A stretch of DNA of 64,000 bases from Pseudolabrys sp. (GTDB lineage: Bacteria; Pseudomonadota; Alphaproteobacteria; Rhizobiales; Xanthobacteraceae): NCBI GenBank assembly GCA_030655215.1, contig JAURVZ010000061.1, positions 1 through 64,000 on the forward strand, written 5' to 3'. The position numbers and the translations under genes are program-made. Of the stretch, positions 17,458-24,941 are shown in pieces. Within the stretch, counting starts at the first letter, position 1. Each line of letters starts with the position of its first letter. The notes under the pieces are model-generated. The model was not told the origin of the DNA and searched no databases. It saw nothing but the letters and a program-made list of their open reading frames with translations.

Positions 17458-18141
17458 TTTTGGTGTCACAATTTTTGCCGGAGTGTGGCTGTATCCGGCA
17501 ATCTTCATTTGTTTGAAGTTTATACCTCTTGCGCCCATGCCGCTAAGGATCGCCTGCTTGTGATCTTCAGATATTCGGAATCCAAAATACACTTCCGTTA
17601 TTATATCACCTTGGTAAGGAAGCTGCCCCGGATAGTCAGCTAGGACGCGCCACTCACGTTCGTATGACCAATTGTATTTTTTCTGGCTAAGAATCTTCTG
17701 TGCAGCCGCAATTACGTTCGATCGTTCATGCTTAGAAAGCCTCAACGGCGCATCGGCATAGGCGATGCGAGATAATCTTGCCGATGGAGGCAGATTATCT
17801 CTCAATTTTGCTGCCGAGTACCCAAGGCAGATGCCGCGGAAATTATCGGCATAGTGCGCCCACATAATTTCATTGTTGAACATCTCGCTGAAGCACGAGA
17901 TACCGGTAGCTCGTTTTGCTTCTAATATACTTCTGTATGTCTGACGCCACTCAGGTTCTTTCTTTAATCTCGCGCTCGGAAGATAGTAGCCTTCCATAGG
18001 ATCGTTCATGAGCTTGTAGGTTGAGCAATAAATATATCTCTTCCTTAGTGCATCAATCTCGTTCTCGACGTCATTTGGTCGGTCGAGCCGACAATATCGG
18101 AACAAACGAGGCGGCAAGTCGGGTAAGCGAGTTTCAGCCAT
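17440..18141 (-). CDS. DUF2971 domain-containing protein
   Basis: A 233-residue cytoplasmic protein that fits the DUF2971 family. Seen are the N-terminal LFRYCRLD and STYKLMNDPMEGYY segments and the characteristic ISCFSEMFNNEIMWAHYAD stretch followed by GICLGYSA. The family has no settled function; members are sporadic in bacteria and often lie in variable or defence-rich regions (from memory). This gene is clearly more AT-rich than its neighbours, which points to recent transfer. It has no obvious partner gene; the next gene upstream, beyond three repeats, is HipB, reading away from it. Confidence 0.85.
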   Translation of the reverse strand: MAETRLPDLPPRLFRYCRLDRPNDVENEIDALRKRYIYCSTYKLMNDPMEGYYLPSARLKKEPEWRQTYRSILEAKRATGISCFSEMFNNEIMWAHYADNFRGICLGYSAAKLRDNLPPSARLSRIAYADAPLRLSKHERSNVIAAAQKILSQKKYNWSYEREWRVLADYPGQLPYQGDIITEVYFGFRISEDHKQAILSGMGARGINFKQMKIAGYSHTPAKIVTPKLVRYL

Positions 18142-18213
18142 GCGAGATACCGATGATGCGAATTAGCCCCGAAAGGTTGTAATAAGCATAGCACGCCGAT
18201 GCGCTGTGAACCC

Positions 18214-18323
18214 GTCGTCCTGAGGTGCGAGCCGCGCTTGCGGCGAGCCTCGAAGGATGAGCGGCCACGGTTTTAAGGGCCGTCGCCCTTCGAGGCTCGC
18301 TACGCTCGCACCTCAGGGTGACG
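18214..18323. repeat. Long inverted repeat element (family 1)
   Basis: Outer arms CTGAGGTGCGAG (18220-18231) and CTCGCACCTCAG (18305-18316) are perfect complements; the inner part also pairs (GAGCCTCGAAGG with CCTTCGAGGCTC). It is a roughly 110-bp element able to fold into one long hairpin, of a kind I recall as dispersed in Bradyrhizobium-like genomes. Confidence 0.7.
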
Positions 18324-18337
18324 GTCCCACCACCGTT

Positions 18338-18412
18338 AGTTCCCGCGCAAGCGGGAACCCAGTCCTTTGCTTGAAAAGATAGCACTGGGTCCCCGCGTGC
18401 GCGGGGACGAAC
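18338..18412. repeat. Double-hairpin repeat element (family 2)
   Basis: Two hairpins in tandem: TTCCCGC/GCGGGAA (18340-18357) and GTCCCCGC/GCGGGGAC (18389-18408). A second copy with the same two hairpins and the same linking CCAG...CTGGG words lies at 25801-25865, so this is a repeat family of this genome. Confidence 0.75.
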
Positions 18413-18430
18413 GGAGTTTGCTGCGCGAGC

Positions 18431-18560
18431 TTCCCTTCACCTCTCCCATAGGGAGAGGTCGACGCGCGAAGCGCGGCGGGTGAGGGTTATGGTTTAACGA
18501 TAGAGCTAGGCCCCCTCACGCCAACCCTCTCCCTGTTGGAGAGAAAGAGAGCGCGGCGGT
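18431..18560. repeat. CCCTCACC/CTCTCCC-type repeat element (family 3)
   Basis: Contains the hairpin CTCTCCC-ATA-GGGAGAG, GCGCGAAGCGCG, GGGTGAGGG and, at the far end, CCCCTCACGCC with ACCCTCTCCC, so the two ends are inverted versions of each other. This fits a widespread alphaproteobacterial intergenic element. It is the third family stacked between the DUF2971 and HipB genes. Confidence 0.6.
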
Positions 18561-18617
18561 GACAACCGCCGATCCAGATCACAATAGTGATACATAAATG
18601 AGCCATTAATCGTCGTA

Positions 18618-18704
18618 TGATCTATTTATAGATCAAACTTGACGTATCGCCAAATTTGATCCATAAACCGATCATAACTAACAATGCGATCCACATATAG
18701 ACCA
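18618..18704. promoter_or_regulatory. Three HipB-type operator sites in front of hipBA
   Basis: Three 18-bp sites of the form TGATC-N8-GATCA: 18618-18635 (perfect 18-bp palindrome), 18657-18674 (arms perfect), and 18687-18704 (one mismatch in each arm). The spacing between centres is 39 and 30 bp. They fill the AT-rich leader before the HTH gene. E. coli HipB binds TATCC-N8-GGATA, the same 5-N8-5 layout, so autoregulation is likely. Confidence 0.75.
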
Positions 18705-18709
18705 CCACC

Positions 18710-19048
18710 ATGCCCCGCCCCGCTGACCGCCCCTATTCCCGCTACAGCGAGCATGCTGTCGCCCTCTTGGGCCAGCTCATTCGCCAGAGCCGGATTGCCC
18801 GCGCGATGACGACCGCCGAGTTGGCCGCGCGTGCCGGGATTTCGCGCGGCCTGATCCAGCGCATCGAAAAAGGCGACATGGGCTGCGCCATCGGCGCTGT
18901 CTTTGAAGTCGCAACCATTGTCGGCGTCCCGCTGTTCTATAGCGACCCGCGCACGCTGGCCGCCGAGGTCGACCGCCAGCGCGACCGCCTCACACTACTG
19001 CCGAAAGCGGTCCACACGGCCGAGATAAAGGCGAAAGATGACTTCTGA
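18710..19048 (+). CDS. hipB: HipB-like XRE-family antitoxin/repressor
   Basis: A 112-residue DNA-binding protein. The helix-turn-helix lies at about residues 20-75, with the pattern ELAARAGISRGLIQRIEKGD typical of the XRE family. The C-terminal 35 residues (AEVDRQRDRLTLLP onward) should contact HipA. It overlaps hipA by 11 bp, a normal arrangement for this toxin-antitoxin type. No clear ribosome site precedes ATG 18710, so the start could differ slightly. It is expected to neutralise HipA and repress the operon through the three sites just upstream. Confidence 0.88.
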   Translation: MPRPADRPYSRYSEHAVALLGQLIRQSRIARAMTTAELAARAGISRGLIQRIEKGDMGCAIGAVFEVATIVGVPLFYSDPRTLAAEVDRQRDRLTLLPKAVHTAEIKAKDDF

Positions 19049-20330
19049 CACCACCGAAAAGGCGCCGGACGAAGCCTATGTCTGGACATGGCTGCCCGGC
19101 GCGACGCTTCCCGTCGTCGCCGGGCGCCTGTCGCGCGCCGACAACCAGATCCTGTTCAACTATGGCCGAAGCTACCTCGCCCGCCCGGACGCCATCCCGC
19201 TTTACGAACCTGAACTACCGCTGCGCGACGGCACATTGCCGCTGCTGAACGGCCTGATCATTCCGAATTGCATTCGTGACGCTGCGCCCGATGCATGGGG
19301 CCGGCGCGTCATCATCAATCGCAAGTTCGGCCGCGTGAATACCGATTTCGACACGGCCAGCATTGATGAGCTGACCTATCTGCTCGACTCAGGATCGGAC
19401 CGCGCCGGCGCGCTCGATTTTCAGGTTTCGCCGAGTACTTATGCGGGGCGGCAGTCCAATGCCTCGCTCGACGATCTCCTGATGGCGGCCGACAATATCG
19501 AGCAAGGCACGCCGCTGCCCGCCGCGCTCGACAATGCCATGCTGCACGGCAGTTCGATCGGCGGCGCCCGGCCGAAGGCCTTGATCGAAGCGGATAACAG
19601 AAAATATGTCGCCAAGTTTTCCGCGCAGAATGACCTGTACAGCGTGGTCAAGGCCGAATTCATTGCCATGCGCCTCGCCGCGCAAGCCGGCCTGAATGTG
19701 TCGAACGTCGAATTGGTCCACGTCGCCGACAAGGATGTCCTGCTGGTCGAGCGCTTCGACCGCACCCGCGCCGACGACAAATGGCAGCGCCACGCTTTCG
19801 TCTCGGTGCTGACTCTGCTCGAACTCGACGAGATGCAGGCGCGCTATGCCAGCTATGAGGATCTCGCCACGATCGTGCGCCATCGTTTCGTCACGCCGAA
19901 GCAGACTCTGAAAGAGCTGTTCGGCCGCATGCTGTTCAACATTCTCTGCGGCAACACTGACGACCACGCCCGCAACCATGCGGCGTTCTGGAACGGCAAG
20001 AACCTGGCGCTGACGCCGGCCTATGACATTTGCCCGCAGGGCCGCAGCGGCGGCGAGGCCAGTCAATCCATGCTGATCGATGGTGACCGGCGCGCCAGCC
20101 GGATCGCCTTGTGCATCGAGGCCTCGGCAAATTTCCAGGTATCACGCGACGAGGCCATCGCCACCGCCAAGCATCAGATCATCACGATCAGAGATAACTG
20201 GGATCGCGTGTGCGACGAAGCCCACCTGCCGCCGGTTGAGCGCAACCTGTTTTGGCGGCGGCAATTCCTCAACGCCTACGCGTTCGAAGACGCGCCGCCG
20301 GAAATCGCTGAGCTTGTTGCCAGTAATTAA
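19038..20330 (+). CDS. hipA: HipA-family serine/threonine kinase toxin
   Basis: A 430-residue HipA-type kinase. E. coli HipA inactivates glutamyl-tRNA synthetase by phosphorylation and causes growth arrest and persistence. Seen here: the N-terminal HipA domain, the Gly-rich ATP loop GSSIGGARPK (171-180), the lysine of YVAKFS (193), the catalytic GNTDDHARN (Asp309) and the metal-binding PAYD (330). All key residues are present, so it should be active. Codon use and GC match the host better than DUF2971. It is probably a chromosomal type II toxin-antitoxin module; the target substrate in this organism is unknown. Confidence 0.92.
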   Translation: MTSDTTEKAPDEAYVWTWLPGATLPVVAGRLSRADNQILFNYGRSYLARPDAIPLYEPELPLRDGTLPLLNGLIIPNCIRDAAPDAWGRRVIINRKFGRVNTDFDTASIDELTYLLDSGSDRAGALDFQVSPSTYAGRQSNASLDDLLMAADNIEQGTPLPAALDNAMLHGSSIGGARPKALIEADNRKYVAKFSAQNDLYSVVKAEFIAMRLAAQAGLNVSNVELVHVADKDVLLVERFDRTRADDKWQRHAFVSVLTLLELDEMQARYASYEDLATIVRHRFVTPKQTLKELFGRMLFNILCGNTDDHARNHAAFWNGKNLALTPAYDICPQGRSGGEASQSMLIDGDRRASRIALCIEASANFQVSRDEAIATAKHQIITIRDNWDRVCDEAHLPPVERNLFWRRQFLNAYAFEDAPPEIAELVASN

Positions 20331-20336
20331 GCGCGG

Positions 20337-21356
20337 CTACTGCGGCGTGCCGCTGCCCTGCGCCTGATTGCTGGCGACCATGGACGGCAGCGGCTCGTCG
20401 ACACTGCGCAGCACGATAATCCTGTCGAACTTGCCGTCCTCATAGGCCTGCAGGAACTTGTCGTAGTCCTTCAGCGAGATGCAGCCGTTCGACTGGCCGT
20501 TCGGACCGAGCAGGAAGGAATGCGTCAGGAAGCCGTCGCGATTGTACATGTTGCCGCCGCCGACCGGCTTCATGCGCAGCGCGCGCACGCCGTGAAACGG
20601 CTTCTCGCGGAAGCTCACCGTGTAAACATTCGGCGGCGTCACGCCGACATTCTTGCGGTGCATCGAGTCCGGATCGTCCATGAATTCGCCGAAGCCGGAA
20701 TGCGCTTCGAGCTTTTCGCCGTCCGGCATGTAAACCGCGCGCTTGGTGATATCGTACAGCACCGTCCGCGGATTGGCGGCGATGACATCCTTGGCGGCGC
20801 GGTCCGAATCGCCGAACAATTTGTCGAGAATGCCGGGATCGGCCTTTGGCTGCGGCGGCAGCGCGGCAAGCTGCGGACCGGGCGCCACCGGCATCGTGCG
20901 GACGACGCCATTGTTGGGCACGTCCAGGCTGGCCACATCCTGCTCGGCCTTGATGTCGGGGCGCGACGGCGGCAGCGGCGCCGCAACATCGAAGCGGACA
21001 TGACCCGACGAAGGGAAGCGTCTTGCCAGCAAGGTCGACATGCCGCCCTCGGGCATCCACGAACTCTCCTGCCCGGCGCGCGGGTTGAGCGCGGCGACAT
21101 GCGTGCGGTCGCGCCAGGTGTCTGTGAAATCGGTATCGGGGGTCGGCATGGCGAAGGATGAGCGCAGGTCGGGCGGCATCACGGTGCGGCCATGCGGCAG
21201 CGGCAGATAAATGGCGGCGGCGGCGACGGCGCTGACGCCGGCAACACCAAGACAAACCCACGGCACCGTAAACGCCATCCGCAAAAAGGACGTCGGCCAC
21301 GCGGCAGCGGCCAACCCGGTACGTCCCTCGCTCTGCGTGATTTTCACACCAGCCAT
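20337..21356 (-). CDS. DUF2778 (L,D-transpeptidase-like) membrane-anchored protein
   Basis: A 339-residue envelope protein. One membrane helix lies at about residues 29-49, followed by a long Pro-rich periplasmic linker. The C-terminal 130 residues hold the DUF2778/tlde1-like domain with RTVLYDITKRAVYMPDG, THSFLLGP and SNGCISLKDYDKF, the last giving a His...Ser-x-Gly-Cys arrangement as in L,D-transpeptidases. Related domains act on peptidoglycan, and some are secreted effectors against other cells. A housekeeping cell wall role is more likely here because no secretion or immunity gene is adjacent. It converges on hipA with a 6-bp gap. Confidence 0.82.
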   Translation of the reverse strand: MAGVKITQSEGRTGLAAAAWPTSFLRMAFTVPWVCLGVAGVSAVAAAAIYLPLPHGRTVMPPDLRSSFAMPTPDTDFTDTWRDRTHVAALNPRAGQESSWMPEGGMSTLLARRFPSSGHVRFDVAAPLPPSRPDIKAEQDVASLDVPNNGVVRTMPVAPGPQLAALPPQPKADPGILDKLFGDSDRAAKDVIAANPRTVLYDITKRAVYMPDGEKLEAHSGFGEFMDDPDSMHRKNVGVTPPNVYTVSFREKPFHGVRALRMKPVGGGNMYNRDGFLTHSFLLGPNGQSNGCISLKDYDKFLQAYEDGKFDRIIVLRSVDEPLPSMVASNQAQGSGTPQ

Positions 21357-21537
21357 GGAGTCGATCTTAGCCTATTGCGCCGCCTGAAGGAAATTCCCGA
21401 ATCCAGGGGCATTGGCGTCGAAAACCGTGCCGAAATTGTGGTTGGAGTTGCGAAATGCACCGGAACCCAACGCAAACCTCGCCTATTGTTGTCCGTCCGG
21501 CTTCCCTGTAACCCACTGGGCTCACGTGGAATTAACG

Positions 21538-22710
21538 ATGCCGGGCGACTTTGAACGCGATCTGACGGCTGTGCAGGGCATTGACGCCGTGCCGCGCATC
21601 CTCGCGGTCGTCTGCGGCATGACCGGCATGGGCTTCGCCGCCGTGGCGCGGGTAACGAGCGAGCGCTGGGTGGCGCTTGCCGTGCGCGACGAGATCAAAT
21701 TCGGCCTGCTACCCGGCGGCGAACTCAAGGTCGAGACGACAATCTGCAGCGAGATTCGCGACGCCGGCCTGCCGGTGGTCATCGACAATGTCGACGCCGA
21801 CGATCTGTTCTGCGTTCACCCGACACCGAAGCTATACGGCTTCCAGAGCTATATCTCGGTGCCGATCGTTTTGTCGAATGGGCGCTTCTTCGGCACCTTG
21901 TGCGCGATCGATCCGAAGCCGCGGACGATCAACACGCCGGAGGTTCTCGGCACCTTCAAACTGTTCGCCGAATTGATCGCGTTTCAACTCGACGCCATCG
22001 AGAAGCTGAGCGCGACGCAGGCGGACCTTATTGACGAGCGCAAGAATGCCGAGCTGCGCGAGCAGTTCATCGCTGTGCTCGGCCACGATCTGCGCAATCC
22101 TCTCGCTTCGGTCGATGCCGGCGCGCGCATCCTGCTGAAGCGAGAGAACGACGAGCAATCGACTAAGGTGCTGCGCCTGATGCAGACCAGCGTGCAGCGC
22201 ATGTCCGGCCTAATCGACAATGTGCTCGACTTCGCGCGCGGCCGCCTTGGCGGCGGTCTGGCCTTGCAGCGCGACAGCAGTGAAAAGCTCGGGCCGGTTC
22301 TGGTCCAGGTGATCGCCGAACTGCAAAGTAGCAACCCGGATCGCACCATCGATGCGCAGGTTGATATCGACCAGCCGTTCGACTGCGACAGCAACCGCAT
22401 CGGTCAGTTGGCGTCCAACCTCGTCGGCAATGCGCTGATGTACGGCACCGTCGGCTCGCCGATCCACGTGCGCGCCGCGACGGAGAGCAGCACGTTTGTG
22501 TTGTCAGTGGCCAATGCCGGAACGCCAATACCGGCGGAAGCGATGGAGCGCCTATTCCATCCGTTCAAACGCGGCGCCGCCGAAACAGATCATCAGGGGC
22601 TCGGTCTCGGCCTCTACATCGCGTCCGAGATTGCCAAAGCGCATGGCGGCCGTATTGACGTCGTCAGCACCAAAGCCGAAACTCGGTTTACCTTTACCAT
22701 GCCAATCTAG
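21538..22710 (+). CDS. GAF-domain sensor histidine kinase
   Basis: A soluble 390-residue sensor kinase with no membrane segment. An N-terminal GAF domain (about residues 15-155) is followed by a HisKA helix pair with the phospho-accepting His183 in AVLGHDLRNPLASV, and an HATPase_c domain with N-box SNLVGNALMYG and the glycine motif GLGLGLYIASEI. The GAF part resembles those of phytochrome-like kinases but shows no obvious bilin cysteine setting. I use ATG 21538, preceded by GTGGA; an in-frame ATG at 21412 lacks support. No response regulator is adjacent. An EcfG-type promoter match starts 2 bp after the stop. Confidence 0.87.
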   Translation: MPGDFERDLTAVQGIDAVPRILAVVCGMTGMGFAAVARVTSERWVALAVRDEIKFGLLPGGELKVETTICSEIRDAGLPVVIDNVDADDLFCVHPTPKLYGFQSYISVPIVLSNGRFFGTLCAIDPKPRTINTPEVLGTFKLFAELIAFQLDAIEKLSATQADLIDERKNAELREQFIAVLGHDLRNPLASVDAGARILLKRENDEQSTKVLRLMQTSVQRMSGLIDNVLDFARGRLGGGLALQRDSSEKLGPVLVQVIAELQSSNPDRTIDAQVDIDQPFDCDSNRIGQLASNLVGNALMYGTVGSPIHVRAATESSTFVLSVANAGTPIPAEAMERLFHPFKRGAAETDHQGLGLGLYIASEIAKAHGGRIDVVSTKAETRFTFTMPI

Positions 22711-22711
22711 C

Positions 22712-22736
22712 GGAACGATCCCCTTGTCCCGGCGTT
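22712..22736 (+). promoter_or_regulatory. EcfG-type promoter candidate upstream of the FKBP gene
   Basis: GGAAC (22712-22716), 16 bases, CGTT (22733-22736). It lies 203 bp before the FKBP start codon, so it would give a long leader; a short RNA in 22743-22938 is an alternative. Positionally weaker than the sites at 8711, 24661 and 58971. Confidence 0.5.
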
Positions 22737-22938
22737 TGCCTGACGTTCGCGCCGGGTGACAACCGGTCGCAATGGGGATGTTGGACGCAGCTCATTTTGC
22801 CGGTTTCTGGCTGCGACATCAACGCATCGGTACGCGTGGACATCTAACCCATTCCCGGCGCGAACACCCTCTCCATCTCAGCCAATGACAGCACTGCGCG
22901 AACATGCTTTAAGCGGCAACCTTTATGAGGAGAACTGA

Positions 22939-23406
22939 ATGACCCTTACTCGCCGCGCAATCCTCCTGCAATCAAGCGCGCTTGCTATCCTCGCCGGACT
23001 GGGCGCGATCGCCGCCAGTTCGTTCCCCGCCCTCGCACAAACAACGGCACAGAAAACCATGACCACTGCATCGGGACTGCAAATCACCGACACCGTCGAA
23101 GGCACCGGCGCCACGCCGAAGACCGGCCAGACCTGTGTCATGCACTACACCGGCTGGCTTTATACCAACGGCATCAAGGGCAAGAAATTCGACTCGTCGG
23201 TTGACCGCGGCGAGCCGTTCGAATTCCCGATCGGGCGTGGCCGCGTCATCAAGGGCTGGGACGAAGGCGTCGCCACCATGAAGGTCGGCGGCAAGCGCAC
23301 GCTGATCATTCCGCCCGCCCTCGGCTATGGCGCCACCGGCGCCGGCGGCGTCATCCCGCCGAACGCCGTTCTGATGTTCGACGTCGAACTGCTCGGCGTG
23401 AAGTAA
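22939..23406 (+). CDS. FKBP-type peptidyl-prolyl cis-trans isomerase, exported
   Basis: A 155-residue periplasmic folding enzyme. Residues 1-34 are a signal peptide (twin arginine at positions 5-6 in LTRRAILL, a long hydrophobic run and cleavage after ALA), so Sec or Tat export is possible. One FKBP domain covers residues 45-155 with the usual HYTGWLY, FDSSVDRGEPFEFPIG, KGWDEGV and LIIPPALGYG landmarks. A strong AGGAGA ribosome site precedes the ATG. A terminator follows. The candidate EcfG promoter upstream suggests stress control. Confidence 0.93.
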   Translation: MTLTRRAILLQSSALAILAGLGAIAASSFPALAQTTAQKTMTTASGLQITDTVEGTGATPKTGQTCVMHYTGWLYTNGIKGKKFDSSVDRGEPFEFPIGRGRVIKGWDEGVATMKVGGKRTLIIPPALGYGATGAGGVIPPNAVLMFDVELLGVK

Positions 23407-23419
23407 CATCGCGATACTG

Positions 23420-23453
23420 AAAGGCCGCTGCGCTGAACCGCGGCGGCCTTTTT
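23420..23453 (+). terminator. Rho-independent terminator of the FKBP gene
   Basis: AAAGGCCGC (23420-23428) pairs with GCGGCCTTTTT (23443-23453), with the T run at the 3' side. It lies 14 bp after the stop codon. Confidence 0.88.
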
Positions 23454-23456
23454 GCG

Positions 23457-23473
23457 TTAACCGTTCATTAACC
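23457..23473 (+). promoter_or_regulatory. CtrA-binding box (TTAA-N7-TTAACC)
   Basis: TTAA at 23457-23460 and TTAACC at 23468-23473 are separated by exactly 7 bases, matching the known CtrA consensus TTAA-N7-TTAAC. It lies just after the FKBP terminator and 45 bp before GTG 23519, a usual distance for a CtrA-activated promoter. Confidence 0.72.
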
Positions 23474-23518
23474 ATGTTTCGGTCAGCATGCCGGCTTCCA
23501 GGCAAAGCGGGACCAAAC

Positions 23519-24637
23519 GTGACGACAATCGCCGGCTACTCCCCCGTGCTGACCGGCAATGCCGGCTCCGCCTATGGCGTGAGCTCACCGGCACCCTCGT
23601 CCGCCAAGAAGACCGACGCGGATCAATCGACGGCGGCGGCCGCCGACTCGGTGACCTTGTCCGAAGCCGCCAAGGCTTATCTCGCTGCCACGCCAATCGA
23701 TGCCGAAACCCTCGCCAAAAACGCACGCGCCTGGCTGGACCAGCAATACAAAGACTCAGGCATCTCTTCGGCGCTGATCGGCGGCAAGGTCGCGGTCGAT
23801 TTCACCTCGCAGAGCCGCGCCACTCTGTCGGCCATCGCCGCCAACAGCCAGTCACTGTTCAGCAAGGATGAAACCGTCGCCGCCGCCAAGGCGCTGAGCG
23901 ACCGCTTCGACACCGCGATCACACCGCATGTCGTCATCGCGCGCCACCTTGGCGACTATGCCGGCCTGTACCAGGCAGCCGACAAATATCTCGAACTGGC
24001 CGACACCGATGAGCGCGCCACGGCGCTCTGGCAGAGCCAGAAGCAGGCGGTGACCGAAGGTATAGCGCTGACCAAAGTGACGACTACCAAGGCGCCGGAA
24101 ACCAGCGCCAACGACCCGGTCGCCGCGCTGCTGACCAAGACATCGCAAGCTGTCGCTGAGGCGGATGCAGATGCCGCAACCACCGCCTCAAGCCGCGCCC
24201 GTCAACTGCTCGATGCGCAGGCCAATGCCGCGCGCGACGCCGGCACCACTTTGGTGTTCGACCCCAACCGCAAGACCGGCCAGCAGGCCGACTTCTCCAA
24301 ATTCGACAATCAGGCGCTGGCCGTCGTCACCCTGAACGCTGATGCCAGCTTCTCGACCGAGGAGGCACGCGCGGCCAAGAAGGTGCTCGACCAGCGCAAC
24401 CGTGAGAGCATCCTCGCCGCTTTCAGCAGCAAGACCGGCACCGACGTGCAGAGCCAGAGCCTGGCCTTGCTCAGCCACTACTCGAGCATGAGTTCGGCCG
24501 AAAAAGCCGCAATGGGCTATACCGACGCAATGCAGACCCGGCTGATCCAGAATTACCGCACCGCCTCGATGTTCTCGGGCGGCGGCTTCCTCGGCGCCAG
24601 TGCTGGCGGGTCCGGGTCGCTCACCTCTTATCTCTAG
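23519..24637 (+). CDS. Hypothetical Ala/Ser-rich protein with CtrA box
   Basis: A protein of 372 residues rich in Ala, Ser, Thr and Asp, with no signal peptide or membrane helix. Recognisable segments are VTLSEAAKAYLA near residue 46, WLDQQYKDSGI near 74 and RAAKKVLDQRNRESIL near 287; predicted mainly helical. The composition and the SVTLSEAA pattern recall flagellar or surface-appendage accessory proteins of Rhizobiales, but this is only an impression. I prefer GTG 23519 over ATG 23474 because the latter abuts a CtrA box, which must lie upstream of transcription. CtrA control would fit a cell-cycle or motility role. Confidence 0.68.
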   Translation: MTTIAGYSPVLTGNAGSAYGVSSPAPSSAKKTDADQSTAAAADSVTLSEAAKAYLAATPIDAETLAKNARAWLDQQYKDSGISSALIGGKVAVDFTSQSRATLSAIAANSQSLFSKDETVAAAKALSDRFDTAITPHVVIARHLGDYAGLYQAADKYLELADTDERATALWQSQKQAVTEGIALTKVTTTKAPETSANDPVAALLTKTSQAVAEADADAATTASSRARQLLDAQANAARDAGTTLVFDPNRKTGQQADFSKFDNQALAVVTLNADASFSTEEARAAKKVLDQRNRESILAAFSSKTGTDVQSQSLALLSHYSSMSSAEKAAMGYTDAMQTRLIQNYRTASMFSGGGFLGASAGGSGSLTSYL

Positions 24638-24660
24638 CCTGCTCGTATCGCCGCACCGGC

Positions 24661-24685
24661 GGAACCGGGCGCCACCTGCACCGTT
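24661..24685 (+). promoter_or_regulatory. EcfG-type promoter of the 46-aa membrane protein gene
   Basis: GGAAC (24661-24665), exactly 16 bases, CGTT (24682-24685). The -10 element ends 20 bp before ATG 24706, so the transcript would begin near 24692 and carry the AGGAGG site (24693-24698) at its very 5' end. Confidence 0.83.
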
Positions 24686-24705
24686 GACGGGCAGGAGGTG
24701 CTGCG

Positions 24706-24846
24706 ATGGGATTGCAAGAACTGATGTATGGGCTTGGCGCGGTCGTCCTGTTGGCGGCGCTGATCTATGGCACTTCTGTTGCGGGAAAGCGGCGGCGTAG
24801 CGCCGCTGCCGATGCGGCGACGCGCCGCAACTTCGATAAGGCCTGA
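24706..24846 (+). CDS. Short single-helix membrane protein (46 aa)
   Basis: A 46-codon gene that is easily missed because of its length. It begins MGLQELMYGLGAVVLLAALI: one membrane helix (about residues 8-26) followed by a basic tail (AGKRRRSAAADAATRRNF), so the C-terminus should face the cytoplasm. A near-perfect Shine-Dalgarno sequence (AGGAGG) lies 7 bases before the ATG, and a perfect EcfG-type promoter is just upstream. No family is recognised. The combination strongly supports a real, stress-induced small protein. Confidence 0.75.
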   Translation: MGLQELMYGLGAVVLLAALIYGTSVAGKRRRSAAADAATRRNFDKA

Positions 24847-24941
24847 TCCTCACAACAACGTATTGAAACGCGGATTGCGCCGCGGCACGCCAGCCATTAT
24901 CCCTTGGGTAAGCGATCGATCCCCGAGGACTCTGTCCAAAC

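Noticed and set aside
22772-22888. 38-codon open frame between the EcfG-type site and FKBP
   Set aside because: No ribosome site and no recognisable feature; kept only as part of a possible leader.
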